Positions 7,727 through 16,709 of a DNA stretch of 22,652 nt are shown here, piece after piece (positions within the stretch are counted from its first letter, which is position 1; each line of letters begins with the position of its first letter). The notes below the pieces were generated by a model. It searched no databases. It was not told where the DNA came from and saw nothing but the letters and a program-made list of their open reading frames with translations. Where the stretch lies: positions 1-22,652 of the IMG/VR virus record IMGVR_UViG_3300045110_000168, one strand, 5' to 3'. The stretch comes from a virus. Position numbers and translations under genes: made by a program.

Positions 7727-9161
7727 TGTTTTCCAATCTTTCTAGTCGTTCGACAAGCACATCCATTTTACGATTCAGGGCGCCAACTCCACCTAAAGCA
7801 ATTGAAGCTACCTGAGCTATATCGTAACTATTCGGCTGATGATCTAAATCATAACTTGTTACTTCAGGAACTACGTCATAAACATGCTCTGCAATCAGAC
7901 CATATTTAGGCTTATCGTTCTTAACGATAATGCAAGGATCATCAACTGCATGTGTGCCCGTACAAAAATCTACAGCACAGTCATGGTTGTGATGTTCTAA
8001 ATCTTCAGGCTTAATCTTTAAGGGGTCTTTACCTTTTGCCATCCACTTTTCATTTGTCGCTTTATATTTTTCTGAAGGACGCATGGTTTGCGGACTAACC
8101 TTATATCGAAATTTATGAACCTTAAGGCTAGAAGCGATTCGCAGCATTTCCTCATCGTCCTGTTCAACGATATCCTTCTTAGTCTTAATCGAAGAAGTTG
8201 CAACAGTAAATGATTTTGCATAAATTGGTACAAAATCAGTATTGGCTGAATTGATGAAGTCAATACGTTCACCAAATTGACCAAAGTTACGAATAAGTGG
8301 GGCTACGCCATAAGGAGAACTCCAAAATGTCATACCTTCTTGAGAGTTTGCACCGCCTTGATCCATAAGAACTAATTGTTGCATAGACCAAGTGTGATCT
8401 GTTCCTTGATCTCTCCTAATTCCCATTGCACCATAACCAGCGGCACCATTAACATAACATGGGCCAAAAGTATTAGAACCTAGTAATCCAGCAGAACCAG
8501 CAGTATAAATACCAGTGTACCCACCCATTGCGCCACCTGCACCGCCACCACTTAATCCACCATTTCCTCCGCAAACTCCACCAGTATAGAAATTAGGTTG
8601 CGCTCTTACCCAAGAAGCATCCTGCATCCAAATACCGTTGTTGCCATATGCCGACCAAAGTACCTGACCTGATCCAAGCATATTGCAATGACCGTTAATA
8701 TTCACTACTTGCAGAACATTAGAGTCATTAGGAGTTTGCCCAAACAGATTTTTAGAACTTGTCCAGAAATAGTTAGGGGATGTTCCTCGATATCCAAAAA
8801 CATCATTGCCCTGGATACTAGTATAAAATGAGAAACCAGTATCACCAATGAATCTAGGACCACTCATCCAAGGCATTCCACTAAGATTGGAGAAGTAGTA
8901 GATTCTATTGGTAAAGGTGGAATCTAGCTTAAGAGAAACACCAGATACGAAGTTAAGATCACCAGACATTGTGTCTCCAGTTTTCCTAACATACGTTCCA
9001 ACACCAGCATTAAAAATTGCCTGCCTTAAGCTTTCACTTAATGGATGTTGGTGATCTACCTTTGCAAATTCTGGCAAGTACCCATCTGTAGAGAAGTCAT
9101 CTGAGACAGGTTGAATGGGATTGAGAGCATTTTCCTCGGGCTTATTGAAGAAATCAGTCAC
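7719..9161 (-). CDS. Tail fibre/spike with C-terminal S74 self-cleaving chaperone domain
   Basis: 480 aa. The N-terminus has KVDHQHPLSES (about 34-44), a motif common where phage fibres attach. Residues about 55-310 are beta-rich and include a Gly-rich segment (194-224), likely the shaft and receptor-binding part. From about 318 the sequence matches the peptidase S74 intramolecular chaperone: Ser-Ser-Ile-Lys-Thr-Lys-Lys-Asp-Ile at 323-331 with a Ser-Lys dyad five residues apart (323/328 or 324/329), then YGLIAEHVYDVVPE (420-433) and a C-terminal coiled coil (about 455-478). In this family the domain trimerises the fibre and then cuts itself off just before the Ser. An unusual His/Cys-rich insertion lies at about 390-410. 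The GTG start overlaps the upstream stop (GTGA). Confidence 0.85.
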   Translation of the reverse strand: MTDFFNKPEENALNPIQPVSDDFSTDGYLPEFAKVDHQHPLSESLRQAIFNAGVGTYVRKTGDTMSGDLNFVSGVSLKLDSTFTNRIYYFSNLSGMPWMSGPRFIGDTGFSFYTSIQGNDVFGYRGTSPNYFWTSSKNLFGQTPNDSNVLQVVNINGHCNMLGSGQVLWSAYGNNGIWMQDASWVRAQPNFYTGGVCGGNGGLSGGGAGGAMGGYTGIYTAGSAGLLGSNTFGPCYVNGAAGYGAMGIRRDQGTDHTWSMQQLVLMDQGGANSQEGMTFWSSPYGVAPLIRNFGQFGERIDFINSANTDFVPIYAKSFTVATSSIKTKKDIVEQDDEEMLRIASSLKVHKFRYKVSPQTMRPSEKYKATNEKWMAKGKDPLKIKPEDLEHHNHDCAVDFCTGTHAVDDPCIIVKNDKPKYGLIAEHVYDVVPEVTSYDLDHQPNSYDIAQVASIALGGVGALNRKMDVLVERLERLENSG

Positions 9162-10780
9162 ATTCCCATTCCATCTCTACCACGGTTATCCTGGTTGTAG
9201 ATCAAATCAACCCCAATGATTAGAAAGGGTGGATCATTTGGCAATCCACTTAAGCTAGTGTCAACTACTCCAGAAATTATCAGTGGGGTAGTTGGAGTTC
9301 CTTTAAATTGTGAGCCTAGAATGTCACTAATTGGCGCTTTAAAGACAGATTTACCCTTATCGCCAGCCGTAACTAGCTCATTGTTAAACCGCAAGTTTGA
9401 ACCGGAGTTCAAGTCATTCAAGTAACCGTAAATATCTACGTACTTGTACTTCTTAAAAGATCTACTCTTAAGAAAAGGTGCAGGTGTTTCTAAAACAACA
9501 GGCTTCTTTGATCTAGTTCCACCAATATGGTCTGTACTATTGGCGCAATCACCTTTCCAATATCCGCTATCATAGAAATAGATGGATTGATCGGTAGCAC
9601 TAGTCACTCCACAAAGCCAACTGCTAGCAATCTTGCCTCTATATGGCAAAAGACTACGACCAGCTTTGATCGTAGCCCAGTAAGAGTCTCCAAAGTCCAA
9701 CTCTGCCCAAATGAGCATATTGAAGTAGAGAATCTTTTTGTTACTATTGGCATTTACACTTCGTGTGTAGCTTCCAGCGGGTGCATTGAAGCTATTTCTG
9801 ACAAGAACAACTCCATCTTCCCAAGGATAAATGCTAAACCAACAGTAACTAGATTGGTTGTTGTGGAAGATTGAACGAATGTTGTTTGAAACAGGCTTGA
9901 AGGCTGATCCATCAAACATTGTCACACTCTGTTGATCTGTCAGAAAGATCATGTTCTTATTAAGACAAACTGAATCCCTGTCATAGATGGGGAAGTTTGT
10001 ACTTACAGGCTGAATACTCCAGTTTACAGGAGCACCATTCACAGAAAGAACATAGATTCCCTTATCAGTGAACATATAGATCTTATCCCTGTAGACAAAT
10101 GCATTGTATACAGTGACGTCAAAGTCCACAGATGGAATGTCAATGAAGTTTATGGTCTCATTCCATACCTCCGGATACAGTCCAATTGCTGGAAGATCAG
10201 TGTAGTAGATTCGGTTCTTCTTAATTCCGAAAACACGACTTCTAAAGGTGAGCATAATATCTACACCTTTAGTGATTGTATTCAGGTCAGTGCAAGTTAA
10301 AGCACCGCCAGCAGCGACGAAATTAGAGATTCGGAAGATTTTCCCAGCTGTAGTTCCATTGGATGCGTAATAGCGATCTTTGTACTGACAAAAAGCTTTG
10401 ACACCATATCCAGCAGGGAGAGTTTGAACCACAGATGTTGGAGTAATAGCATTACAGTTTAGCCATTTACAATCTCTGGTAGTTCCGTCATCAAAGAACT
10501 GCATAATCGTTGGAGTATCCGCAGTTTCGATACCTACAGCTGTGAACACTTCCATGTTATTCTCAAAGAGAGTTCTAGGAATTGGTTGAGCAACACCAAT
10601 AGCGATAGGCGTTTTCGTGGTTCGCTGAATTAGAACGAAATCTTCTCTAATCCTGTACTCTTTTTCTGCACTCATCAAAAGGTTAGTAAGCTGAGGACAA
10701 AGAGTATCAGTAGGTCTATCAGTTATGCCAAGCCCACCAAAGATAGGAAGCTCGAAAGTTTCTTCTCCAAATACTGGCAT
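9158..10780 (-). CDS. Tail protein, probable beta-propeller nozzle or tail-tube protein, 540 aa
   Basis: Large all-beta protein with recurring aromatic/Gly strands (YKDRYYAS, FRSRVFGIKKNRIYYTD, VYRDKIYMFTDKGIYVLS), which is the look of a beta-propeller. It lies between the connector/adaptor gene and the tail fibre, where short-tailed phages encode their nozzle proteins (gp10 of P22, gp12 of T7). This is the best functional guess. The start has AAGGG five bases upstream. The end overlaps the fibre start (ATGTGA). No enzymatic motif seen. The fold and role rest on position and strand pattern, not on a recognised signature. Confidence 0.6.
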   Translation of the reverse strand: MPVFGEETFELPIFGGLGITDRPTDTLCPQLTNLLMSAEKEYRIREDFVLIQRTTKTPIAIGVAQPIPRTLFENNMEVFTAVGIETADTPTIMQFFDDGTTRDCKWLNCNAITPTSVVQTLPAGYGVKAFCQYKDRYYASNGTTAGKIFRISNFVAAGGALTCTDLNTITKGVDIMLTFRSRVFGIKKNRIYYTDLPAIGLYPEVWNETINFIDIPSVDFDVTVYNAFVYRDKIYMFTDKGIYVLSVNGAPVNWSIQPVSTNFPIYDRDSVCLNKNMIFLTDQQSVTMFDGSAFKPVSNNIRSIFHNNQSSYCWFSIYPWEDGVVLVRNSFNAPAGSYTRSVNANSNKKILYFNMLIWAELDFGDSYWATIKAGRSLLPYRGKIASSWLCGVTSATDQSIYFYDSGYWKGDCANSTDHIGGTRSKKPVVLETPAPFLKSRSFKKYKYVDIYGYLNDLNSGSNLRFNNELVTAGDKGKSVFKAPISDILGSQFKGTPTTPLIISGVVDTSLSGLPNDPPFLIIGVDLIYNQDNRGRDGMGM

Positions 10781-10788
10781 TAGAACCC

Positions 10789-11433
10789 TTAGTATGTATA
10801 GGCAGAGAATACTTCGCTCTCACCTGGATCATCACGAACTACATAATTATCCTCATTGGGATTAGTTGATTCCTGTAGTCTCTCACCTGAGAATGCTTCC
10901 AGAGTATCAGAACTAATCTGTTGAGCCTTGTAGTTCTCGTTACGCTCATGTGAACGCATGATACAGTAACGAACAATGTCCTCATGGTAAGAAAGAGGAA
11001 CATCTAAGGGAGTTGCAATTGTGGCTACAGGTGTTGGAGAACACACGTAATCATGTTGCAACTGTGTTGTGTCATTTGCACCCTTATTAGGATACAAATT
11101 AAGTTGCTTGTTGAAGATATAATAGACCGTGGGAGTATCTACCGGCACGGTCGCATCATAACTTAAAGCATCAAGATCGTCAATCTCTACGAACTTGAGT
11201 ACTGTTTTTCCGTAGAGTAGCCGCTTCGTCATAATCCAATCAACAGGGAGATTGAGTGGAAATGTCGAAGCGACTATTCCTGTTGTGCTTTTAGTAAGAC
11301 AGTGAGTCTTTCGAGTAATTTGAAGCTGAGCTTCATCTACCCAATCAAAGATATCAGTCTGCGTGATAACAATTTCAGCCGGCGTATCACCAAACAATCT
11401 TTGAACTTTTCGCACCACAGTTGTGAGATTCAT
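10789..11433 (-). CDS. Head-to-tail connector/adaptor protein, 214 aa
   Basis: The N-terminal half is helical (MNLTTVVRKVQRLFGD; ITQTDIFDWVDEAQLQITRK about 24-43), followed by beta strands (PLNLPVDWIMTKRLLYG, TPTVYYIFNKQLNLYPN) and a C-terminal helix with RYCIMRSHERNENYKAQQ (about 155-172). This helix-strand-helix design, its length, and its place after the capsid gene fit the gp4-type adaptor that docks below the portal in short-tailed phages. The start shares ATGA with the stop of the upstream gene. The nine bases after its stop carry the SD for the tail protein. Confidence 0.65.
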   Translation of the reverse strand: MNLTTVVRKVQRLFGDTPAEIVITQTDIFDWVDEAQLQITRKTHCLTKSTTGIVASTFPLNLPVDWIMTKRLLYGKTVLKFVEIDDLDALSYDATVPVDTPTVYYIFNKQLNLYPNKGANDTTQLQHDYVCSPTPVATIATPLDVPLSYHEDIVRYCIMRSHERNENYKAQQISSDTLEAFSGERLQESTNPNEDNYVVRDDPGESEVFSAYTY

Positions 11434-11921
11434 GAGAAACTCTTTTTCCCATCATTTAATGTAGGGATTGGGTTATTCTCGTGTAGCTTGATTTTATCAT
11501 CGCTCTTGTTTTTAAATGAATAGCTAGAAGCCCTTGATGCGAGAACGTCAAGAGACAACTCATTGGCTTCATCAAGCTGTTCACGATATCTCTTTTCTTG
11601 ACCGTCCTTGATTGCCTTTTCCCATTTTTCGAGTGTGTCAAGTTGGTTGTTCTTCTGCTGATCGGCAGCCCAAATTCTCTGCAATACACGATCATCCAAC
11701 TCCCACGCTTCTAAGACCTTTTGATATGTACCATTTGGCATTCGCTGAATGACCATAAATGGTGCGGAAGTAATCTTGACTCTAGGATCGTCAGGATCAA
11801 GACAGATTACTTCAAGATTGTCGTCATATTGCTTAACAGCTTGGGCTACACGCAAAGCATCGTCTTGTACCCAAACTCCACCCATATCTAGATAATTCTT
11901 TCCATCATCTAGAACTACCAT
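11430..11921 (-). CDS. Head-region protein after the capsid gene, 163 aa
   Basis: The start is set at the ATG at 11921 because GGAGG lies five bases upstream. An in-frame TTG four codons earlier is part of the SD region itself and is not a credible start. Residues 1-80 contain short strands and acidic patches (CLDPDDPRVKIT about 40-51). The rest is a charged helix with a likely coiled coil (about 85-125). It resembles the small proteins that follow the major capsid gene in many phages (head completion or capsid-associated), but no family is certain. It is the first gene after the hairpin that follows the capsid gene, so its level may be lower than that of the capsid protein. Confidence 0.6.
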   Translation of the reverse strand: MVVLDDGKNYLDMGGVWVQDDALRVAQAVKQYDDNLEVICLDPDDPRVKITSAPFMVIQRMPNGTYQKVLEAWELDDRVLQRIWAADQQKNNQLDTLEKWEKAIKDGQEKRYREQLDEANELSLDVLASRASSYSFKNKSDDKIKLHENNPIPTLNDGKKSFS

Positions 11922-11941
11922 TGTTTCCTCCAAATGACAAA

Positions 11942-11986
11942 GTGCCAGGTAGTATCAGAAGTGGCAACACCGATACTACCTGGCAC
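11942..11986 (-). terminator. Strong hairpin after the capsid gene (attenuator-type terminator)
   Basis: Perfect 15-bp inverted repeat, GTGCCAGGTAGTATC and its complement, with a 15-nt spacer, starting seven bases after the capsid stop. On the minus strand it is followed by TTTGTCATTT, a weak T-rich tail. This is a usual place for a partial terminator or an mRNA-stabilising end that keeps capsid message in excess over tail messages. Confidence 0.65.
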
Positions 11987-11992
11987 CAATTG

Positions 11993-13204
11993 TTAGGACT
12001 CAGTAAGGTTTGTGAACCTACCGTGAGCACCACGCTTGTGGGTAACAATCTGCCAATACTGCTTCATCAGTGCTTCGAATACGTCATAGTCATGAACGTA
12101 CTTAAGAACCGATCCGTCAATATCTTCCCAGTACCAAGGCTTATCTCGGTAAATCATCACTTCATCTTCTTGCACTGCGTACAAAGACTTCGGTGGCTGA
12201 TCGGGGTCTGCAATGAATGGCAAATCGCCTTCGTACATGAATGCAAGACCAACAAGACCGCCATCCCATTGCTTTGGCTCGTTGTAACGGCGCAAAGATG
12301 TGAGGAGGTTAAAGTAAGTCCTACGGACTCCAAGTGCAGAAAAAAGAACACTTGGCTTACCACCGCTCTTCTGCTTAATATCGTCCATCATTTTAATGAC
12401 AACGAGTTCAGTCAGGGCAGTAGTGGCACCATCATCAATGGAACGCCAGTATTCATTACCAGCCGTACCAGAGTTAATGCCATGAAGCGTTCCTGCATCA
12501 TCAACAAGTTGAGCCAACCCATAAGGCTCATTATCGGTGTTACCGTTTCTCACTACGATATCACCAGTACTTGCTGTTACAACAGCATCAACAACAAAAG
12601 CTGTTGGAGAAGTGATAGAGACAATTGTTCTACCAGTGTTGGGTCCAGTTGGAACACCTGTAGCACCGGCAGTAATGTCAATATATTCACCAACTTGAAG
12701 CAATTGTGTTGGAGCAGTAACAGTTGTTGAAGCTGCACTTGGAGCCGTAAGAACCGAAATGCCTCCAGTCTTTCCAGACGAAGCAAATGAAGCAGAGTTG
12801 CCCCATGCGATTCTGTTACAATCCTTCGTCAAATCCTTCTTCAAACCATTCATTTCACCATCAAGTGCATTGATGAAAGACTTGGGATTCGAATCTGCCA
12901 AAGCGATTGTTGGGCCTGTAATCTTGATTCGGCCATATCCATACTTCAAACGCTCTTGCGCTTGTGCGTATCCTTGCTGACCTGCCGGACCAAGTTGTGC
13001 GCTTTCTGCACGGTAACTAATACCAGAGTTACGCTGGGTGTGGAGTGGAAAGACAACGTACTTGCCACCAGGAGTAGAGAAAATTCCTTCTGAGGACTTT
13101 TCAATTCTCTTAATGGCAACCGCATTCTCATCCAACTGATCGGTAACGCCACCCTCATATACTTCTTTGAGGATGCCATTAACAGTGGCTAGGGTTGCTG
13201 GCAT
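11993..13204 (-). CDS. Major capsid protein, 403 aa
   Basis: Placed directly after the scaffold gene and before the connector genes, with the length usual for an HK97-fold shell protein. The N-terminus (MPATLATVNGILKEVYEGGV) leads into a stretch with VVFPLHTQRNSGISYRAES (about 50-68) and ERLKYGYGRIKITGPTIALA (about 84-103), typical of the N-arm and E-loop strands of capsid proteins of this type. LKKDLTKDCNRIAWG (about 121-135) forms the start of the spine helix, and a beta-rich domain at about 145-205 may be an insertion. SD AAGGA is eight bases upstream. A strong hairpin follows the stop. There is no obvious prohead protease nearby, in line with a separate scaffold protein. Confidence 0.8.
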   Translation of the reverse strand: MPATLATVNGILKEVYEGGVTDQLDENAVAIKRIEKSSEGIFSTPGGKYVVFPLHTQRNSGISYRAESAQLGPAGQQGYAQAQERLKYGYGRIKITGPTIALADSNPKSFINALDGEMNGLKKDLTKDCNRIAWGNSASFASSGKTGGISVLTAPSAASTTVTAPTQLLQVGEYIDITAGATGVPTGPNTGRTIVSITSPTAFVVDAVVTASTGDIVVRNGNTDNEPYGLAQLVDDAGTLHGINSGTAGNEYWRSIDDGATTALTELVVIKMMDDIKQKSGGKPSVLFSALGVRRTYFNLLTSLRRYNEPKQWDGGLVGLAFMYEGDLPFIADPDQPPKSLYAVQEDEVMIYRDKPWYWEDIDGSVLKYVHDYDVFEALMKQYWQIVTHKRGAHGRFTNLTES

Positions 13205-13220
13205 TTGATTGTTCCTTTAC

Positions 13221-14036
13221 CTAGGATTGAGTATTAGCTTGAAGGATAGCAAGAGCATATGCCTTACGATCCGAATCGCTTAACCTAGAAGGATCAACCT
13301 GGTCCTGACGAACTGCTCCATTACCATTTAGAAGTCGTGGAGCTGGTTTACGTGCAGGACTGCCAAACCGTTCTTTGTAAGCATTGATTGCTTGATCTGG
13401 AGTTGCTCCCTTTTCTAACTGAAGCAAAAACCAGTCATCGTCAAAGTCACCGTGCCGAGTATGCATATCATGCATGAGTCTGTCAAGCTGAGCAATTTGC
13501 TGAGCTTCAATCTGAGACTGTTGAAAAGCCTGTTGCTGTTGATAGACAGTTCCGAGCATTGATTCATACTGCTCTTGTCTAGACATTAACTCACGATACA
13601 TTGCATCGTTCTGGGGCTCTTGCTGTCCCTGTTGTGGTTCGTATTGCTCATCATTTTCAAAAAGACCGTCGGTTGACATTCCCACTTCCCTCATTGCTGC
13701 TGTTAGTTCACGGATGAATTGTGCAGGATCATTCTGCATCATGTTGGTATAATGCTGAGCATATCTAAGATCCTCAATATCGCCCATTTCAAGATAAGGG
13801 CGATATGTTGAGTGAATCTCTTGGAATTTCCTTGTTACGTTCCCATCCCAATCCTTGACATACTTTGCAACGATTGGTCGATCATCTTCTGGAATTGAAC
13901 TCAAAACTCCACGAGTGAAATCTGAGTAATCAGAATAATCTACTTGTTCATGCTGGGACTGGTTGCTGGGACTGTCCGTTGGCTGGAACGGAGGAATTAT
14001 CAGGTCCGGCATTTCCGGGTTGTTGAAGTCCGACAT
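13221..14036 (-). CDS. Scaffolding protein, 271 aa
   Basis: Acidic, Gln-rich and largely helical, lying between portal and capsid genes. Residues about 120-200 are rich in Gln and Glu (QQGQQEPQND, QQQQAFQQSQIEAQQIAQLD), likely a coiled coil. The C-terminus (about 230-271) is basic and helical (PARKPAPRLLNGNG, then SDSDRKAYALAILQ), as in scaffolds that bind the capsid through their C-terminal helix. The start at 14036 gives an 89-nt overlap with the end of the portal gene in another frame. A second ATG eight codons later (14012) is possible and still overlaps. The SD is weak (GGTG ten bases upstream), so translation may depend on ribosomes finishing the portal gene. Confidence 0.75.
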   Translation of the reverse strand: MSDFNNPEMPDLIIPPFQPTDSPSNQSQHEQVDYSDYSDFTRGVLSSIPEDDRPIVAKYVKDWDGNVTRKFQEIHSTYRPYLEMGDIEDLRYAQHYTNMMQNDPAQFIRELTAAMREVGMSTDGLFENDEQYEPQQGQQEPQNDAMYRELMSRQEQYESMLGTVYQQQQAFQQSQIEAQQIAQLDRLMHDMHTRHGDFDDDWFLLQLEKGATPDQAINAYKERFGSPARKPAPRLLNGNGAVRQDQVDPSRLSDSDRKAYALAILQANTQS

Positions 14037-16098
14037 TTTGTGCTTGCACCACTTTCTGCTTAGTTAATGTAAGATGCTGTTCAAAGACTGACTTAATATA
14101 TGGAGACAGTCCTTCATATTGCTGAGATTTCATAAACAATTCATGCTCATAAATATGTACAGCATCGTTGTCGTATGAATTTGGAGGGAAAACTTGTGGG
14201 GGAGGCGGTCCTTGTGGTTGCATTCCCATCATAGGATTTTGACCCATTGCCATTGGATCTACAGGTGGGGGAGTTCCCATTCCATTCGTTGGCGGTGTTT
14301 GCATTCCAGACATATCTAGTGGAGGCATTCCTCCACCATTTAGTCCCGCACCGTTAGGATTAGAATAAGGATCAATCCCAGGATTAGTTGCCCCTGGTAA
14401 TTGTGCACCCATTTCCATACCTGGCATTCCAAATTGCAAGGCTGTGGGGTCTTGCACAGTAGCCATTGCGTGATTTTCTCGTTGGGCTTGCTTTGAATCA
14501 GCCTGTAGTTCTTCGTACAATCTGGAAGTTTCATTCATTTGCAAGTAACGGAGACCTTTTTCAGGAGGAATCAGTCCATTCTTCATTAGGTCTGTGATAA
14601 ATGCTTGCGTGGCCGCTTTGGATTTGGGAGCCATACTTCCAGGCTCAACCATAATATCCATGTTGTTAGTGAGATTAGATTGCTTAAACAAAGTAGCTTC
14701 AAATGAATTGTTCTTAGAGACAATGTTTACGATGTATTCTTCATCCCAGAACTGATTAATGAGAGCTAAAGTTTGCTTACCAACCTCGGTGGTAGCTTCC
14801 TCGATGGATGCCACGGTGTTATATATCTTGGAATCATTTTGTTCAGTAAGATACGCGATAGCCGACGCAGCCTCAATTCCTGTAGGAACAGTGCCTCGAG
14901 AAATTTCATTTCTACCTGCAATCTCATCCATATCGTCGATGATTCGTTGTGGTTCCTCTAGTGCATATTGAGGTAGGGGCTCAATTTGAATTGGACTAGG
15001 AGGATTGAAGCCAGGATTAACAGCAATATAAAGCCCCACTTCACTAGTAACTTTAGTAACATCAATTGAGCCCTTCGTATATGCCATTTGAGGCTTAGCC
15101 ATACGGTTCTTAGCTTCAATGATTTGCGATCTAGTTTTATTATACTCTTTTTGTAGAGGGATAATATCTTCGATCGTAGAGATTCCATAACAGCGCCCCG
15201 ATGCGGTATGATCCATTTTTGCAAATGGATAGTTTCCATGATCGTATGGCATTTCATCATCACCCTGAGTTTCCACTCCGGTATCTTCATCAACTTCAGT
15301 TCCTTGTGGGCTATACCTGTAGAGAATTTTATCATCTCCAAGAACAAGCATTGCACCAGCTGGGTATTTCTTACATGGCTTTACCCAGATTTCTTTGACA
15401 AGACAAGCTTTTGCACCTGCTGCTTGATTTTGAACACCAATTGCACTCAAGAATCTAGCCTCAAGATTGGTATTCACGATATCCATATCGGTTTTAATCT
15501 TGATATCGTAGGCTTCCTCAATATCTTCAGGACTAACGCCACGAACATGCATGACAAAACGTTGATTTTGGATATCTTCTTCTTCTAGATTGGGAAGATA
15601 CATATTAAATGCAGGAATCCTCTCATATGTGAGAGGAGTATTTGGCCCTTTACAAGTTGTTTTGATGTACCCTGTACCACAAAGAAGCATCCAGAAGGTG
15701 GCCTGCCGCCTAATTCTATTGTAATAACCAGAACTTAGACAATATTCAGCGAGACTTTCTGCCACTCTAGCTGCTGAAACATCCATAGGGTCTGTTGTAT
15801 TGGGCTTAGCATAGAACTGTGGTTCTTGCTTAATCAGTTTTGTGAGTTCATCTCTCACAATAGGCTTAACCCTATTAGCAGTAAGACGAACACGGTTTCT
15901 AGGAGTAGGAGGATTATATAGTCGTCCACCCGAACCACCAATACTTTGTTGCCAAACAACCCATTGCTTACTGAAATAGAACGCAAGGTTCATATACCAT
16001 TGCTGTTCGTAAGACTTGCGAAGATTCTCACAGGTCTTGAACTTCTTTTCCCAGTAATCAACTTCTTCTTTGACAGTATCAAACGGCTTCTTCGGCAC
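13948..16098 (-). CDS. Portal protein, 716 aa
   Basis: Forms the dodecameric ring at the DNA-entry vertex. The N-terminal region (YWEKKFKTCENLRKSYEQQW, NRVRLTANRVKPIVRDELTKLIKQEP) and the following sections (RQATFWMLLCGTGYIKT, HGNYPFAKMDHTASGRCYGISTIEDIIPLQKEYN) are typical of large portals of short-tailed phages. The C-terminus (about 560-690) is Met/Pro/Gly-rich and ends in a Gln-rich tail, probably the barrel and flexible end. The GTG at 16098 was chosen because AGGAGG lies six bases upstream. An in-frame TTG five codons earlier overlaps that SD. The gene start overlaps the 52-aa gene by 20 nt, and its last 89 nt also encode the scaffold N-terminus. Confidence 0.85.
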   Translation of the reverse strand: MPKKPFDTVKEEVDYWEKKFKTCENLRKSYEQQWYMNLAFYFSKQWVVWQQSIGGSGGRLYNPPTPRNRVRLTANRVKPIVRDELTKLIKQEPQFYAKPNTTDPMDVSAARVAESLAEYCLSSGYYNRIRRQATFWMLLCGTGYIKTTCKGPNTPLTYERIPAFNMYLPNLEEEDIQNQRFVMHVRGVSPEDIEEAYDIKIKTDMDIVNTNLEARFLSAIGVQNQAAGAKACLVKEIWVKPCKKYPAGAMLVLGDDKILYRYSPQGTEVDEDTGVETQGDDEMPYDHGNYPFAKMDHTASGRCYGISTIEDIIPLQKEYNKTRSQIIEAKNRMAKPQMAYTKGSIDVTKVTSEVGLYIAVNPGFNPPSPIQIEPLPQYALEEPQRIIDDMDEIAGRNEISRGTVPTGIEAASAIAYLTEQNDSKIYNTVASIEEATTEVGKQTLALINQFWDEEYIVNIVSKNNSFEATLFKQSNLTNNMDIMVEPGSMAPKSKAATQAFITDLMKNGLIPPEKGLRYLQMNETSRLYEELQADSKQAQRENHAMATVQDPTALQFGMPGMEMGAQLPGATNPGIDPYSNPNGAGLNGGGMPPLDMSGMQTPPTNGMGTPPPVDPMAMGQNPMMGMQPQGPPPPQVFPPNSYDNDAVHIYEHELFMKSQQYEGLSPYIKSVFEQHLTLTKQKVVQAQNVGLQQPGNAGPDNSSVPANGQSQQPVPA

Positions 16099-16237
16099 TT
16101 TCCGCCTCCTCAATTAAGTCCCTGTCGAACTCATCCAAATCAAAGATAGTTTCACCTTCATCATGGAAACCATCATTACGTTCCATTGAGAAAGTATCTC
16201 CATCTTTAAACTCTGTTGGTTCAAGCGAATTCGACAT
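16079..16237 (-). CDS. Small acidic protein, 52 aa
   Basis: The ATG at 16237 lies within the last codons of the zinc-ribbon gene (17-nt overlap) and the stop lies within the portal start. A much earlier in-frame start (16366) would overlap the upstream gene by 146 nt and is not preferred. The product is very acidic (DLDEFDRDLIEEAESAEEAV at the C-terminus) with no Cys. It may be an assembly factor or DNA mimic, but no family is recognised. Coupled translation with the genes on both sides supports expression. Confidence 0.5.
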   Translation of the reverse strand: MSNSLEPTEFKDGDTFSMERNDGFHDEGETIFDLDEFDRDLIEEAESAEEAV

Positions 16238-16709
16238 CTGGGATAACAAGAGGTTCTGATTCGTCAGATTCACGATTATCACGCTCTGGTTCTGAACTGT
16301 TGCTGACAATTGCTGAGTCACTCCCAGTTGTGCCAGATACAGTTCTTGAAAGTTCCATTCTTGCATATTCGTTCACTTTCACTAGGTTATCCATGAAAAC
16401 TTCGAGAGAATTACCAGTCATCTCAAACCACATTTCGCTCATGGTATTGAGTTTCTGTTTCAATACAGTAAGCTCATCCATTCTAGCCATGTATTCAGCT
16501 ACTATCTCACGGTGAGCCTCCACGCTAAGAAAGTCAGGAGTAACACGAACAATATCAGACATACAACTGTTACAGATGTAGACAATGCCTTCCCATTCTA
16601 CTTCAGATCCAATGTCTACAAACCAATCTCTGATCTGTGCGTGTGCCCCACATTTAATACAAACATGAGGAGTTGAGGGCGGGTCATATGTTAAAGCTAC
16701 TGGTCTCAT
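16221..16709 (-). CDS. Zinc-ribbon protein, 162 aa
   Basis: The ATG at 16709 overlaps the TAA of the terminase gene (TAATG). A TTG ten codons upstream lies inside terminase and has no better SD. The N-terminal part carries Cys-x2-Cys (CIKCGAH, about 17-20) and a second Cys-x2-Cys (YICNSCMSD, about 45-48), a classic zinc ribbon. Next comes a helical coiled-coil section (about 65-115) and a Ser/Glu-rich tail. The position between terminase and portal suggests a packaging or head-assembly helper, or DNA-binding regulator, but no family is certain. Confidence 0.65.
   Translation of the reverse strand: MRPVALTYDPPSTPHVCIKCGAHAQIRDWFVDIGSEVEWEGIVYICNSCMSDIVRVTPDFLSVEAHREIVAEYMARMDELTVLKQKLNTMSEMWFEMTGNSLEVFMDNLVKVNEYARMELSRTVSGTTGSDSAIVSNSSEPERDNRESDESEPLVIPDVEFA

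Noticed and set aside
16098-16113. TTG start for the portal, five codons upstream
   Set aside because: That TTG immediately precedes the AGGAGG that serves the GTG at 16098; a ribosome cannot use it with that SD.
16079-16366. 95-aa version of the small acidic protein
   Set aside because: The long form overlaps the zinc-ribbon gene by 146 nt. The internal ATG at 16237 gives a normal short overlap.
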